Below, one piece after another: positions 19,507-31,626 of a DNA stretch of 64,000 nt. Positions within the stretch are counted from its first letter, which is position 1, and every line of letters begins with the position of its first letter. The translations under genes and the position numbers were made by a program. Below the pieces are notes generated by a model that did no database searches, had not been told where the DNA came from, and saw nothing but the letters and a program-made list of their open reading frames with translations. Source of the stretch: Hydrogenophaga borbori. Its GTDB lineage: Bacteria > Pseudomonadota > Gammaproteobacteria > Burkholderiales > Burkholderiaceae_C. The stretch covers positions 124,001 through 188,000 of the forward strand of contig NZ_QVLS01000001.1 of NCBI RefSeq assembly GCF_003417535.1, read 5' to 3'.

Positions 19507-20673
19507 GTGCTGCCCGTCCACCCGAAAGCCCTTCTCGCGCTCGCTGATGGAACGGTCTTTGAAGGCATCTCCATCGGCGCCACCGGCCAGACGGTGGGCG
19601 AGGTGGTGTTCAACACCGCGATCACCGGCTACCAGGAGATCCTCACCGATCCCAGCTATTGCCGCCAGATCGTCACGCTGACCTATCCCCACATCGGCAA
19701 CACCGGCGTCAATCGCGAAGACGTGGAAGCCACGCGTGTCCACGCCGCCGGCCTCATCATCAAGGACCTGCCGCTGCTGGCCTCCAACTTCCGTTGCGAG
19801 GAGACCCTGTCCGACTACCTGCGCCGCGAGAACACCGTGGCGATCGCCGACCTGGACACGCGCGCGCTCACGCGCCGCCTGCGCACCCACGGCGCGCAGA
19901 ACGGCTGCATCGTGGCGCTGGCGGCGGGCGAGGCCCTCACCGACGCGCACCGCGCCGCCGCCATTGCCGCCGCGAAGGCCGCGCCCAACATGGCGGGGCA
20001 GGACCTGGCCAAGGTGGTGTCCGTCGACAAGCCCTACGCCTGGTCCGAGACCGAGTGGACGCTGGGCCAGGGCTACGGCGAACTCGGCCAAGCCGCCTTC
20101 CACGTCGTCGCCTACGACTTCGGCGTCAAGCACAACATCCTGCGCATGCTGGCCTCGCGCGGCTGCCGCGTGACCGTGGTGCCCGCGCAAACGCCCGCGG
20201 CCGAGGTCTTCAAGCTCCAGCCCGACGGCGTGTTCCTCTCCAACGGCCCCGGCGACCCGGAGCCCTGCGACTACGCCATCGCCGCCGCGCGCGAGATCAT
20301 CGAGGCCGGTATGCCCACCTTCGGCATCTGCCTGGGCCACCAGATCATGGCCCTGGCCAGCGGCGCCAAGACCTTCAAGATGAAGTTCGGCCACCATGGC
20401 GCGAACCACCCGGTGAAAGACCTGGACGACGGCCGCGTGTCCATCACCAGCCAGAACCACGGCTTCGCCGTCGACGAGAAGACCCTGCCCGCCAACCTGC
20501 GCCCCACGCACGTGAGCCTGTTCGACGGCACGCTGCAGGGCCTGGCCCGCACCGACCAGCCGGCCTTCTGCTTCCAGGGCCACCCCGAGGCCTCGCCCGG
20601 TCCGCACGACATCGGCTACCTGTTCGACCGCTTCGTCGCGCTCATGAAGGAGCGCGCGGCGGTCGCCGCCTGA
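19507..20673 (+). CDS. carA: Carbamoyl-phosphate synthase small subunit
   Basis: Glutaminase subunit that delivers ammonia to CarB for carbamoyl phosphate, feeding arginine and pyrimidine synthesis. The N-terminal domain has [17 protein letters not shown] and [18 protein letters not shown]; the C-terminal class I amidotransferase domain has the nucleophile Cys in [13 protein letters not shown] (near residue 277) and His-Glu in [11 protein letters not shown] (near 360). I chose GTG at 19507 because a GGAG lies 6 bp before it and the product (388 residues) then begins like other CarA proteins; an ATG 44 codons upstream is in frame but has no ribosome site. Confidence 0.95.
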   Translation: MLPVHPKALLALADGTVFEGISIGATGQTVGEVVFNTAITGYQEILTDPSYCRQIVTLTYPHIGNTGVNREDVEATRVHAAGLIIKDLPLLASNFRCEETLSDYLRRENTVAIADLDTRALTRRLRTHGAQNGCIVALAAGEALTDAHRAAAIAAAKAAPNMAGQDLAKVVSVDKPYAWSETEWTLGQGYGELGQAAFHVVAYDFGVKHNILRMLASRGCRVTVVPAQTPAAEVFKLQPDGVFLSNGPGDPEPCDYAIAAAREIIEAGMPTFGICLGHQIMALASGAKTFKMKFGHHGANHPVKDLDDGRVSITSQNHGFAVDEKTLPANLRPTHVSLFDGTLQGLARTDQPAFCFQGHPEASPGPHDIGYLFDRFVALMKERAAVAA

Positions 20674-20683
20674 GAAGGCCCGA

Positions 20684-21046
20684 ATGAAGCTGTTCAGCTT
20701 TCCCGCGGCTGCCATCGAGAAGGCCATCGCCAAGCGCCAGCTCACGCTGCCGCCACCGCACAAGGAGTGGTTCGCGCAGCGCTGGGCGCAGAAGCCCTAC
20801 CGCAAGGCCTTTCTCGACCAGAAGGCCGTGCCGCTGGTGACGCTGCTGGCCAAATGCAAGACGTGGGACGACGAGACCTTCAACAGCGAAATGGCCGCGT
20901 GGGACGCGCGCTTCCACGAGGCCGAGGCCGAGGTCCTGCGCCCCCTGGTGCAGGGTGACGGCCTGTTGCAGCTGATGCAGAAGGCCATCCCCGCCGAGCG
21001 CGCGCAGGCGCTGCTGAACAAACTAGACCAACGCGCGGACCAATAA
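20684..21046 (+). CDS. Uncharacterised 120-residue protein between carA and carB
   Basis: Not recognised. It starts 10 bp after carA and ends 17 bp before carB, so it belongs to the same operon. The product is soluble, mainly helical and basic to neutral, with no signal peptide or membrane segment. Visible features are [20 protein letters not shown] near residues 25-44, a [21 protein letters not shown] segment with the only cysteine at residue 58, and a C-terminal KLDQRADQ. Its base composition and codon use match its neighbours, so it is a real and resident gene. A role in regulating or bridging CarA and CarB is only a guess from position. Confidence 0.8.
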   Translation: MKLFSFPAAAIEKAIAKRQLTLPPPHKEWFAQRWAQKPYRKAFLDQKAVPLVTLLAKCKTWDDETFNSEMAAWDARFHEAEAEVLRPLVQGDGLLQLMQKAIPAERAQALLNKLDQRADQ

Positions 21047-21063
21047 CCCGCGAGCGACACAAG

Positions 21064-24345
<3,282 letters not shown>

Positions 24346-24516
24346 CACCCCCGCCGCACTTCGCGCGACCCCCAAGGGGGCGGCACCTGCGGCCTGATGA
24401 AGCCAGTGACCGTATGTCCTCGGCGCGGTGGTCGTGCAGGCAGGCCGTCTTCTTGCTCACCTTGGTGGGGCTCGCCGCTGCGGGTTTGCGCCAAGGCCGG
24501 GCCCGCGCCAAAGGCC

Positions 24517-24522
24517 TACAGT
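24517..24522 (+). promoter_or_regulatory. Candidate -10 (TACAGT) seven bases before the AraC-type regulator ATG
   Basis: TACAGT followed by GCGGGCC and then ATG at 24530. With a normal -10 to start-point distance, transcription would begin at or next to the A of ATG, a leaderless mRNA. The same layout is seen before the TetR gene and the first gene of the ada operon. No convincing -35 is present. The rest of the 184-bp gap after carB holds a CCCCC-AA-GGGGG palindrome at 24369-24380 and nothing else I can name. Confidence 0.4.
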
Positions 24523-24529
24523 GCGGGCC

Positions 24530-25504
24530 ATGCCAGCCGCCGCACCCGTTTCCCCCAGCGCCAGCGCCCGGCGCTGGAGCACCGAGGCCGTGCCGCCCGA
24601 GCGGCGGCTCGACTATTGGGTCGGCGCCATCTGTGAAGCCTTCCTGGAGATGGACTGCAGCTCGCGCGAGGCGCGGCACTTCGACGGCCGGCTGGTGAGC
24701 GTGGCCTCGGGCGCCTTGTCCTTCAACCAGGTCGAGGCCAGCACGCAAGATGTCTACCGAACGCGCGCGGCCATCGCGCGCGGCGCGCAGCAGCCCTTCT
24801 ACCTGATCACGCACCGCCGCACGCCGTGGCACGTGGTGCAGGGCGGCCAGCGCGTGGGCCTGCGCCCCGGCGATGCGGTGCTGGTCGATTCGGCGCGCAC
24901 CTACGAGCTGCACTACCCCCGTGCGGTGGAGGTGGTGTCCATCCAGTTGCCGCGTGCCTGGGTGGGGCAATGGCTGCGGCAGCTCGACCATCCCGTGGCG
25001 CGCGTGGCCTGGCGCGACCGGGGCTGGGGCCAGGCGCTGTCGGCCTGGAGCCTGCAGTTCGCGCACGAGCCCGAGCTGGCCTCGCTGGTGCCCGAGCACC
25101 TGCTGGCCGATCAGCTCGGCGCGATGCTGTCGGCCGCGCTGGAGCCCGCGGTGGCGCCCACGCATGCGGGCCGTGATCTGGCCGTGCGCGCCGAGGCGCT
25201 GATGCGCGATCGCCTGGACACCGCCGGCCTGCAAGCGAGCGACGTGGCGCTGGCGCTGGGCGTGTCGCTGCGCACCCTGCACCGCGCCTTCGCGGCGTGC
25301 AGCGCCACGTTCGCCGACACCCTGCGCGGCCTGCGCCTGCGGCGCGCCGCCGAGCTGCTGGCCCAGCCCCGATTGGCGGGCGTGAGCGTGGCGGAGATCG
25401 GCCGGCGCTGCGGCTACGCCGACGCCTCTCACTTTGTGCGCGAGTTCCAGCGCCGGCACGCGCAGACCCCGGCGCGCTGGCGCCGCGACCGGCTCGCCCA
25501 CTGA
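24530..25504 (+). CDS. AraC family transcriptional regulator
   Basis: A 324-residue regulator. The N-terminal half (residues 20-200) resembles the AraC-binding-like effector domain of the FeaR/AraC type (DCSSREARHFDGRLVSVASG near residue 40). The C-terminal 100 residues carry two helix-turn-helix units: LQASDVALALGVSLRTLHRA near 235-254, and VAEIGRRCGYADASHFVREF near 287-306 followed by the usual arginine-rich end. Effector unknown. The gene lies just upstream of an alpha/beta hydrolase on the same strand, and direct repeats in the gap between them could be its operator. Confidence 0.9.
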   Translation: MPAAAPVSPSASARRWSTEAVPPERRLDYWVGAICEAFLEMDCSSREARHFDGRLVSVASGALSFNQVEASTQDVYRTRAAIARGAQQPFYLITHRRTPWHVVQGGQRVGLRPGDAVLVDSARTYELHYPRAVEVVSIQLPRAWVGQWLRQLDHPVARVAWRDRGWGQALSAWSLQFAHEPELASLVPEHLLADQLGAMLSAALEPAVAPTHAGRDLAVRAEALMRDRLDTAGLQASDVALALGVSLRTLHRAFAACSATFADTLRGLRLRRAAELLAQPRLAGVSVAEIGRRCGYADASHFVREFQRRHAQTPARWRRDRLAH

Positions 25505-25528
25505 AGTCCGCATGCCGCGTGGCACGCG

Positions 25529-25577
25529 CAGGCCATCGGCGTGGCGCGCACAGGCCATCGCGTCAAGCGCGCCACGC
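25529..25577 (+). promoter_or_regulatory. Direct repeat pair and 11-bp inverted repeat upstream of the hydrolase gene (possible AraC-type operator)
   Basis: CAGGCCATCG occurs at 25529-25538 and again at 25551-25560, a 22-bp period (about two helical turns), the geometry used by AraC-family activators. Overlapping this, GCGTGGCGCGC (25539-25549) pairs perfectly with GCGCGCCACGC (25567-25577). There is no T-run, so a terminator is unlikely. Regulatory use is inferred. Confidence 0.45.
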
Positions 25578-25630
25578 CTACGCTGCGCGCAGCGCTCGGC
25601 GGATCGGGCGCCTTCCTTCAGGAGACCTGC

Positions 25631-26359
25631 ATGGCCGATACCTATGTCCTCGTTCACGGTGCCTGGCACACCGGTGAACTTTTCCAACCTGTGGCCCAGG
25701 CCTTGCGCGAGCGCGGGCATGTGGTGCACACGCCCACGCTCGCGGGCAATCGCCCCGGCGACGACCGCGCCACCAGCGGCCTCACCGAAGCCGCCGACTC
25801 GCTCGCCGCCTACCTTGAGCAGCACGACCTGAACAACGTGCGCCTGGTGGGCCACAGCTACGGCGGCATGGTCATCAGCCAGGTCGCGGCGCGGCTGCCG
25901 CAGCGCATCGCGCGGCTGGTGTACTGGGTGGCCTTCGTGCCGCTGGACGGCGAATGCCTGAACGACATGGTGCCGCCCCACTACAAGGCGCTGTTCGATC
26001 AGATCGCCGCCGCCAACCACAACGCCGTGATGCTGCCGTTCCCCATTTGGCGCGAGGCCTTCATCAACGACGCCGACGCCGCGCTGGCGCGGAGCACCTA
26101 CGACCAGCTCAACCCCCAGCCCTACCGCACCTTCACCGAACCCGCGCGCCTGGGCACGCAGCTGGCCGCGCTGCCCATGGGCAAGAGCTACCTGCTGTGC
26201 ACCGACGACACCGCCATGCCGCACAGCCTGCCGTGGCACCCGCGCCTGTCGGAACGGCTGGGCCTGTACCGCCTGGTGTCCACGCCCGGCAGCCACGAGC
26301 TGTGCTTCACCAACCCGGTCCTGCTGGCCGAAAAGATCGAGCAGGCCGGGCGGGATTGA
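25631..26359 (+). CDS. Alpha/beta-fold hydrolase (plant-esterase/EstC-like)
   Basis: A 242-residue single-domain hydrolase. It opens with VLVHGAWHTGELFQPVAQAL (residues 6-25; oxyanion-hole HGAWH), has the nucleophile elbow GHSYGG (about 76-81) and the catalytic His in TPGSHELCF near the C-terminus. This short form with HGAWH and a late GSHE resembles salicylate-ester and pyrethroid esterases and hydroxynitrile-lyase-like proteins; the substrate here is unknown. Start at 25631, with AGGAGACC upstream. No signal peptide, so probably cytoplasmic. Probably controlled by the adjacent AraC-type regulator. Confidence 0.88.
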   Translation: MADTYVLVHGAWHTGELFQPVAQALRERGHVVHTPTLAGNRPGDDRATSGLTEAADSLAAYLEQHDLNNVRLVGHSYGGMVISQVAARLPQRIARLVYWVAFVPLDGECLNDMVPPHYKALFDQIAAANHNAVMLPFPIWREAFINDADAALARSTYDQLNPQPYRTFTEPARLGTQLAALPMGKSYLLCTDDTAMPHSLPWHPRLSERLGLYRLVSTPGSHELCFTNPVLLAEKIEQAGRD

Positions 26360-26383
26360 CCCCCGTGCCGGTCGCGGCATAAT
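26356..26383 (+). promoter_or_regulatory. Sigma-70-type promoter for greA
   Basis: TTGACC (26356-26361), a 16-bp spacer, CATAAT (26378-26383). The -35 overlaps the stop codon of the hydrolase gene. The expected start point is near 26390, 54 nt before the greA ATG. This is the best two-box promoter in the window. The leader contains a short GCCGAGCGGCAACGCCCGGCGG hairpin-like stretch. Confidence 0.65.
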
Positions 26384-26443
26384 GCTTTTCACGACACCGC
26401 CGAGCGGCAACGCCCGGCGGTTTGCTTTTGTGGAGAGAAAGAT

Positions 26444-26920
26444 ATGGCCACCATCCCCATCACCAAGCGCGGCGCCGAAAAGCTCAAGGAAGAGCTGCAC
26501 CGCCTCAAGACCGTCGACCGCCCCGCGGTCATCAACGCCATCGCCGAGGCACGCGCCCAGGGCGACCTGAGCGAGAACGCCGAGTACGACGCCGCCAAGG
26601 ACCGCCAGGGCTTCATCGAAGGCCGCATCGCCGAGATCGAGGGCAAGCTGTCGACGGCGCAGATCATCGACCCCTCGGCCCTGAACGCGGGCGGCAAGGT
26701 GGTGTTCGGCGCCACCGTGGAACTCGAAGACGAGGACAGCGGCTCGGCCGTCACTTACCAGATCGTGGGCGAGGACGAGGCCGACCTGAAGGAAGGCTTG
26801 ATCAACATCGGCAGCCCGATCGCGCGCGCGCTGATCGGCAAGGAAGAGGGCGACACCGCCGAGGTGCAGGCACCCGGCGGCTTGCGCCGCTACGAAATCG
26901 TGGCCGTGCGCTACGCCTGA
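26444..26920 (+). CDS. greA: Transcription elongation factor GreA
   Basis: Rescues arrested RNA polymerase by stimulating transcript cleavage through the secondary channel. The 158-residue protein has the N-terminal coiled coil with the acidic tip ([20 protein letters not shown] near residues 33-52, the DLSENAEY signature) and a C-terminal FKBP-like domain with [14 protein letters not shown]. Preceded by its own promoter and a GGAGAG ribosome site. The DUF4149 gene follows after 11 bp. Confidence 0.97.
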   Translation: MATIPITKRGAEKLKEELHRLKTVDRPAVINAIAEARAQGDLSENAEYDAAKDRQGFIEGRIAEIEGKLSTAQIIDPSALNAGGKVVFGATVELEDEDSGSAVTYQIVGEDEADLKEGLINIGSPIARALIGKEEGDTAEVQAPGGLRRYEIVAVRYA

Positions 26921-26931
26921 GCGCGCGGACC

Positions 26932-27372
26932 ATGCGCCTGCAACGCCCCGCGCTGATGCTGGCCGCCCTCTGGTGGGGCGGCATCACGGCCTTGAGCTTT
27001 CTGGCCGTGCCCACGCTGTTCGCTTCGTTGGGCAACCCGGCTGTGGCCGGGCCGGTGGCGGCGAAGCTGTTCTCGTTGCAATGCCAGGCGGGCCTGGTCA
27101 TCGGCCTGGTGCTGCTGATCCTGGTGCGCCAGGGGGGGCCGTCGCCGATGGCCCGCACCGCGCTGGCCCTGATCTGCGTGGCCATGGCCCTGGCCGTGCT
27201 GCAGGAGTACGGGGTGGCGCAGAAGATCGTGAGCGCGCGCGCCAGCGGCGGCGACCTCAAGCTCTGGCACGGCGTGGGCAGCGCGCTGGTGTTGGGCCAG
27301 TGGCTGTGCAGCGGCGCCCTGCTGTGGTGCCTGGGCCGGCCCCGGCCCGTCGGGGGCGATCAGCCGGCCTGA
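26932..27372 (+). CDS. DUF4149 (TMEM205-like) membrane protein
   Basis: A 146-residue protein with four likely membrane segments (about 5-27, 43-63, 74-92, 115-136). It has the family features: a W-G-G-I near the start ([11 protein letters not shown]) and a central [12 protein letters not shown]. Function unknown; the family is often found next to greA or in heavy-metal contexts. It is probably translated from the greA transcript. Its 3' end overlaps convergent folD by 13 bp. Confidence 0.82.
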   Translation: MRLQRPALMLAALWWGGITALSFLAVPTLFASLGNPAVAGPVAAKLFSLQCQAGLVIGLVLLILVRQGGPSPMARTALALICVAMALAVLQEYGVAQKIVSARASGGDLKLWHGVGSALVLGQWLCSGALLWCLGRPRPVGGDQPA

Positions 27373-28223
27373 ACGCCGGCCTGGCGCTCGGCCGAGTCGA
27401 GCGTGTTCACCATCAGCATGGTGATGGTCATGGGCCCGACGCCACCGGGCACGGGCGTGATCCAGCCGGCCACGTCCTTGACCCCGTCGAAGTCCACGTC
27501 GCCGCAGAGCTTGCCGGCCTCGTTGCGGTTCATGCCCACGTCGATCACCACGGCGCCCGGCTTGACCATGTCGGCCGTGAGCACATTGCGCTTGCCCACG
27601 GCGGCCACCACCACGTCGGCCTGGCGCGTGAAGGCCGCCAGGTCCTTCGTGCCGCTGTGGCAGACGGTGACGGTGGCGTTGGCCTGCAGCAGCATCAGCG
27701 CCATGGGCTTGCCCACGATGTTGCTGCGCCCGATCACCACCGCGTGCTTGCCGCGCAGCTCGTAGCCGATGTGCTCCAGCATCTTCATGCAGCCATGCGG
27801 CGTGCAGGGCCAGAAACCGGGCAGGCCGGTCATCAGCGCGCCGGCGCTGGCCACGTGAAAACCGTCCACGTCCTTGGCGGGGGAGATGGCCTCGATCACC
27901 TTCTGCGCGTCGATGTGCGCGGGCAGCGGCAGTTGCACCAGGATGCCGTGGATGGTGGGGTCGTTGTTCATCGCCTGCACGCGCGCCAGCAGCTCGGCCT
28001 CGCTCAGCGTGGCAGGCCAGGTTTCCAGCACCGAGTGCATGCCGGTGTCCTCGCAGGCCTTGACCTTGTTGCGCACGTAGACCTGCGAGGCCGGGTTGTC
28101 GCCGACCAGGATGACGGCCAGGCCGGGCGTGAGGCCGCGGTTGCGCAGGGCCTGCACGCGTTGCGCCACGTCGGCGCGGAGTTGGCGGGAGAGGGCGTTG
28201 CCGTCGATGAGCTGGGCGGTCAT
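27360..28223 (-). CDS. folD: Bifunctional methylenetetrahydrofolate dehydrogenase / methenyltetrahydrofolate cyclohydrolase
   Basis: Interconverts 5,10-methylene- and 10-formyl-tetrahydrofolate with NADP+. The 287-residue protein shows the family hallmarks: [20 protein letters not shown] with the catalytic Lys (near residues 41-60), the [13 protein letters not shown] motif (about 94-106), [16 protein letters not shown] (about 166-181) and the C-terminal [15 protein letters not shown]. Convergent with the DUF4149 gene. The upstream hairpin terminator at 28245-28279 separates it from the two-component genes on the same strand, so it needs its own promoter. Confidence 0.97.
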   Translation of the reverse strand: MTAQLIDGNALSRQLRADVAQRVQALRNRGLTPGLAVILVGDNPASQVYVRNKVKACEDTGMHSVLETWPATLSEAELLARVQAMNNDPTIHGILVQLPLPAHIDAQKVIEAISPAKDVDGFHVASAGALMTGLPGFWPCTPHGCMKMLEHIGYELRGKHAVVIGRSNIVGKPMALMLLQANATVTVCHSGTKDLAAFTRQADVVVAAVGKRNVLTADMVKPGAVVIDVGMNRNEAGKLCGDVDFDGVKDVAGWITPVPGGVGPMTITMLMVNTLDSAERQAGVQAG

Positions 28224-28244
28224 GGCTGCAAGAGAGTGAAGGCT

Positions 28245-28279
28245 GGGAAAACGAAACGCCCGCCAAGGTGGCGGGCGTT
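28245..28279 (-). terminator. Intrinsic terminator of the two-component operon
   Basis: Read on the minus strand: AACGCCCGCC, 5-nt loop, GGCGGGCGTT, then TCGTTTT. The stem is 10 bp and perfect (28255-28264 with 28270-28279). It begins 17 bp after the response-regulator stop and lies before folD. Confidence 0.8.
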
Positions 28280-28296
28280 GGTGGGAGGCTGTGGGG

Positions 28297-28923
28297 TCAG
28301 GCTTTCGCGGGCGTCTGGCCCAGGGCGATCTTGAGCAGGTCGGCCACCGTGTTGGCGCCGAGCTTTTCCATGATGTTGGCGCGGTGCGCCTCCACCGTCT
28401 TGATGCTGATGCCCAGGTCGTCGGCGATCTGCTTGTTCAGGCGGCCGGCGACGATGCGCTCGAGCACCTGCGATTCGCGGCCGGTGAGCTTGGAGAGCAG
28501 GGCGTCGCGGCTGGCGGCCTGCTGATGGGTGGTGAAGGCCTCGCGCGCGTGTTCCAGCATGCGCTCGACCAGGGCCACCAGCTGGTCTTCCTTGAAGGGC
28601 TTCTGGATGAAGTCCAGCGCGCCCTTTTTCATGGATTCGACCGCCATGGGCACGTCGCCGTGGCCGGTGATGAAGACGATGGGCAAGGGGGACTGGCGCT
28701 CGACCAGGCGGTCCTGCAGCTCCATGCCGGTCATGCCGCCCATGCGGATGTCGGCGATGAGGCAGGCCACTTCGCGGGCGTCGTACCGGGAGAGGAAGGC
28801 CTCCGCCGATTCAAAACAGCGAACCCGGAAGTCCTTGCCCTCGAGCAGCCACTGGAGGGAATCGCGCACGGCCTCGTCGTCATCGACGACATAGACGGTG
28901 CCCTTTTTGGGGATCAGGCTCAT
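28297..28923 (-). CDS. Two-component response regulator, FixJ/NarL type (receiver plus LuxR HTH)
   Basis: A 208-residue transcription factor. Receiver: acidic pocket Asp14-Asp16 (YVVDDDEAV), phospho-acceptor Asp58 (IADIRMGG), Thr86 (FITGHGD) and Lys108 (IQKPF). DNA-binding domain: [20 protein letters not shown] (about 146-165) and [19 protein letters not shown] (about 172-190), a GerE/LuxR helix-turn-helix. FITGHGD followed by [11 protein letters not shown] is the FixJ/TodT subclass. Its ATG overlaps the kinase stop by 4 bp, so the pair is translationally coupled. The targets are unknown; the divergent aceE operon is the nearest candidate. Confidence 0.94.
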   Translation of the reverse strand: MSLIPKKGTVYVVDDDEAVRDSLQWLLEGKDFRVRCFESAEAFLSRYDAREVACLIADIRMGGMTGMELQDRLVERQSPLPIVFITGHGDVPMAVESMKKGALDFIQKPFKEDQLVALVERMLEHAREAFTTHQQAASRDALLSKLTGRESQVLERIVAGRLNKQIADDLGISIKTVEAHRANIMEKLGANTVADLLKIALGQTPAKA

Positions 28924-31457
28924 CTCGCTCTCTCGGTGTCCGTCAGTGGTTCGTTGGCGGCAGTGTCCGACGAACCCTGGGGTTGAAGTCGCGGCGCGAC
29001 GGGGATCCAGAAGCTGAAACAGCACCCCGTCACCTCGGTGCCATTGTAGAGGTTCTCCATCCGCATCCGGCCGTGGTGCGACTCGACGATGCTGCGGCAC
29101 AGCTTGAGGCCGATGCCCATGCCCTCGCTCTTGGTGCTGTAGAAGGCCTCGTAGATGCGCTCGATCATTTCGTCGGGCACGCCTTTGCCCGAGTCGCGCA
29201 CCTCGAACTCGACCACGCCCTCGCCGTCGAGCTGGCGCGGCGCCACGCGCAGTTCGACCAGGCGTTCGCCCAGCGGGCGGCCCGCCTGCACGATGGACTC
29301 GCCCGCGTTCTTGAGCAGGTTGATGAGCACCTGCTCGATCAGGATCGGGTCCACCATCAGCGCCGGCAGGCGCGCGGCCACGTAGGGCGTGAGCCGCACC
29401 TGCTGGCGGCGCAGCTCGATGTCGGCCAGCTCGATGGCGTTGTTCACCATCTGGGCCACGTCCGACAGCGTGGGGTTGGGCTCGCTGCGTTTCACGAAGG
29501 CGCGGATGCGCTGGATGATCTGGCCCGCGCGTTGGGCCTGGCGCGCGGTCTTGTCCAGCGCCACCAGCATTTCCTCGGGTGAGATGCGCTGCTCCTGCAG
29601 GCGCGAAATGATGCCGGTGCAATAGTTGCTGATGGCGGTGAGCGGCTGGTTCAGCTCGTGCGCCACGCTGGAGGCCATCTCGCCCATGGTGATGAGGCGG
29701 CTGGCGGTCTGGGCACGCTCGGTCTGGCGCGCGGCCTGTTCCTCGGCGGCGCGCCGCGGCGTGATGTCGCTGGCGATCACCATCTGCGCCAGGCGCCCGT
29801 CCACCCAGGTGAGGTAGCGCGTGCGCACCTCCAGCCAGCGGTCGAGTTCCTGCACGAAGACCTCGGCGTTCTCCACGCCGGCGTCGGTGAGCGTGCCGGT
29901 GGGCATGCCGGCGAAGGCATCGACCGGGTCGGCGTCGTCCATGCTGGGCTGGGGCTGGTTGCCCGCCAGGTCCACCAGGTGGCGGTGGCCCTGGCCGCGC
30001 GTGCCGAACCACAGCCGGTACATCTTGTTGGCGAACAGCAGCTCCTCGCTGCCCAGCGGCGCCACGGACACGGCCGAGTCCAGCGACTCCAGCACGGTGG
30101 TGAAACGCTCGTAGGAGGCCGACAGCTCCTCGCGGATGCGCTTGGGCTCGGTGATGTCGGTCATGGAGGTCATCCAGCCGGTCTGGTGTCCCTTCGGGTC
30201 GATCAGCGGCGAGACGTACATGCGCGCGTCGAACACCGTGCCGTTGCGCCGGCGCACGCGCACCTCGAAGCCGCCGGGCGTGGAGCGGCCGTTGAGCTCG
30301 TCTTCCAGTCGCGCGTGCAACAGCTCGTGGTCCTCCTCGGGCCAATAGGGAAAGGGCGCGGTGCGGCCCACCAGCTCGGCCTCGGTCCAGCCCGTCATGG
30401 AGCAGAACGCGGGGTTGACGTAGGTGATGCGGCCCTGCATGTCCAGCGCGCGCATGCCGGTGAGCATGGAGTTCTCCATGGCGCGGCGGAAATTGGTCTC
30501 GGCCACCAGGGCCTGCTGGGCCTGCACGCGCCGGCGCGTGTGGCGCCAGGTGCCGATCAGCATCCACACCGTGAGCGCCGACAGCGCGCCGATGACCCCG
30601 ACAAAGCCCGAACCCACGATGTCCTGCGAGGTGCGGTAGCCCTGGGCCTTGAGGATCAGGCCGTTGCCCACGGGCGAGACCGGCACCTCGTGCTCCAGCG
30701 AGGGCGTGGACCAGGGCAGGAAGGACAGCACCGGCTCGGCCGTTTGCAGGCTGCCGGCCAGCACGGTGCCGCTGTCGTCCAGCAGGGCCACGGCGTAGCG
30801 CGCCATGATCTCCGGCGGCATGCCGAAGCGCATCAGGCCGTCCACGGAGTACTCGCCCATCACCGTGCCGGCGAAGCGGCCCTGTTCGGACAGCGGCACG
30901 TGCAGCATCAGGCGCGCGCTGCGCGGGTCGTTGTCGGCGAGCGGGCGCGAGTAGATCGGTTGGCGCAGGTCGCGCGCGAGGTCGAAGCTGCCGTCGGTCT
31001 CGGACGGCGAGAGCGAGCTGCCCACGCTGCGCATGAGTGCGACGGGCGCACTGGGCGAGGTGTAGCCCGACAAGACGCGGCGGCGGCTGTCCACCCAGGT
31101 GATGGCCAGCAGCTCGGGAAACTGGCTCACCAGGGTCTCGGCCTGGAAGGCGAACTCCTCCGTGTCCAGCGCCTGGTTGTCGATCTCGCGGGCCAGGCGC
31201 ATCAATTGCTCCTGGCGTTCCAGCAGCCGCAGCCGCAGGCGCTGCTGGGCGTACTCGACGTCGCGCGTGACGGCCTCGCGCTCGCGGTCGATCTCCTCGA
31301 AGCGCAGGTAGGCGATGGCCACCACGATGGCGGCCAGGAACAGCAGCACCGCCAGCAGCGGGCCGAGCGTGGCGAAGCGGTCCTGCCGCGACGGTGGCAG
31401 CCGGCGCCACCAGCGTTTCCACCACGGCGGGGTGGTGGCAGGGGGGGTATGTGACAT
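28920..31457 (-). CDS. PAS-domain sensor histidine kinase with periplasmic sensor domain
   Basis: An 845-residue membrane kinase. TM1 is near residues 31-51 and TM2 near 281-303; between them lies a periplasmic domain of about 230 residues (Cache-like by size and pattern). The cytoplasmic part has two PAS domains: about 322-440 (ITYVNPAFCSMTGWTEAELVG) and about 450-565. The dimerisation box follows with phospho-acceptor His600 (SSVAHELNQPLTAI), then the HATPase domain: N box LINLLKNAGES near 711, G1 RDSGKGVP near 754, G2 GMGIGLKLC near 779. HELNQPL and the C-terminal layout match the FixL/TodS/DctB class. Signal unknown. The gene is divergent from aceE (169-bp gap) and coupled to its response regulator. 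Confidence 0.93.
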   Translation of the reverse strand: MSHTPPATTPPWWKRWWRRLPPSRQDRFATLGPLLAVLLFLAAIVVAIAYLRFEEIDREREAVTRDVEYAQQRLRLRLLERQEQLMRLAREIDNQALDTEEFAFQAETLVSQFPELLAITWVDSRRRVLSGYTSPSAPVALMRSVGSSLSPSETDGSFDLARDLRQPIYSRPLADNDPRSARLMLHVPLSEQGRFAGTVMGEYSVDGLMRFGMPPEIMARYAVALLDDSGTVLAGSLQTAEPVLSFLPWSTPSLEHEVPVSPVGNGLILKAQGYRTSQDIVGSGFVGVIGALSALTVWMLIGTWRHTRRRVQAQQALVAETNFRRAMENSMLTGMRALDMQGRITYVNPAFCSMTGWTEAELVGRTAPFPYWPEEDHELLHARLEDELNGRSTPGGFEVRVRRRNGTVFDARMYVSPLIDPKGHQTGWMTSMTDITEPKRIREELSASYERFTTVLESLDSAVSVAPLGSEELLFANKMYRLWFGTRGQGHRHLVDLAGNQPQPSMDDADPVDAFAGMPTGTLTDAGVENAEVFVQELDRWLEVRTRYLTWVDGRLAQMVIASDITPRRAAEEQAARQTERAQTASRLITMGEMASSVAHELNQPLTAISNYCTGIISRLQEQRISPEEMLVALDKTARQAQRAGQIIQRIRAFVKRSEPNPTLSDVAQMVNNAIELADIELRRQQVRLTPYVAARLPALMVDPILIEQVLINLLKNAGESIVQAGRPLGERLVELRVAPRQLDGEGVVEFEVRDSGKGVPDEMIERIYEAFYSTKSEGMGIGLKLCRSIVESHHGRMRMENLYNGTEVTGCCFSFWIPVAPRLQPQGSSDTAANEPLTDTERAR

Positions 31458-31512
31458 GGCCGCAGGAGTCTACGTGAGAGGAAATGGTGTCATGGCCGGT
31501 CCCCGTCTTGAA

Positions 31513-31547
31513 TTTCATATAAAGAAATCAATAGGCGCATATTGAAA
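31513..31547. promoter_or_regulatory. AT-rich imperfect inverted repeat between the kinase and aceE (candidate promoter/operator)
   Basis: TTTCATAT (31513-31520) and ATATTGAAA (31539-31547) form an imperfect inverted repeat with an 18-bp spacer in the 169-bp divergent gap. The left arm overlaps a TATAAA (31518-31523), a possible -10. It is the only AT-rich patch in the region, which suggests a protein-binding site for aceE and/or kinase control. The binding protein cannot be named. Confidence 0.45.
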
Positions 31548-31626
31548 TGCCCGGGCCGCTGTGGAAGAATTCGAGACTTCACCGAACGGGCTCCTTAAGC
31601 TCGCCTTCACACATCAGGAGACAGCG

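Noticed and set aside
24346..24529. An intrinsic terminator after carB (CCCCC-AA-GGGGG)
   Set aside because: The loop of two bases is too small for the full stem and no T-run follows; it is more likely a chance palindrome in GC-rich spacer DNA.
28297..31518. One continuous minus-strand frame joining the response regulator to a long N-terminal part, as if kinase and regulator were fused
   Set aside because: The upstream part of that frame is a shadow of the kinase gene read in another frame. The kinase (28920-31457) has intact motifs in its own frame and overlaps the regulator by 4 bp, so these are two coupled genes.
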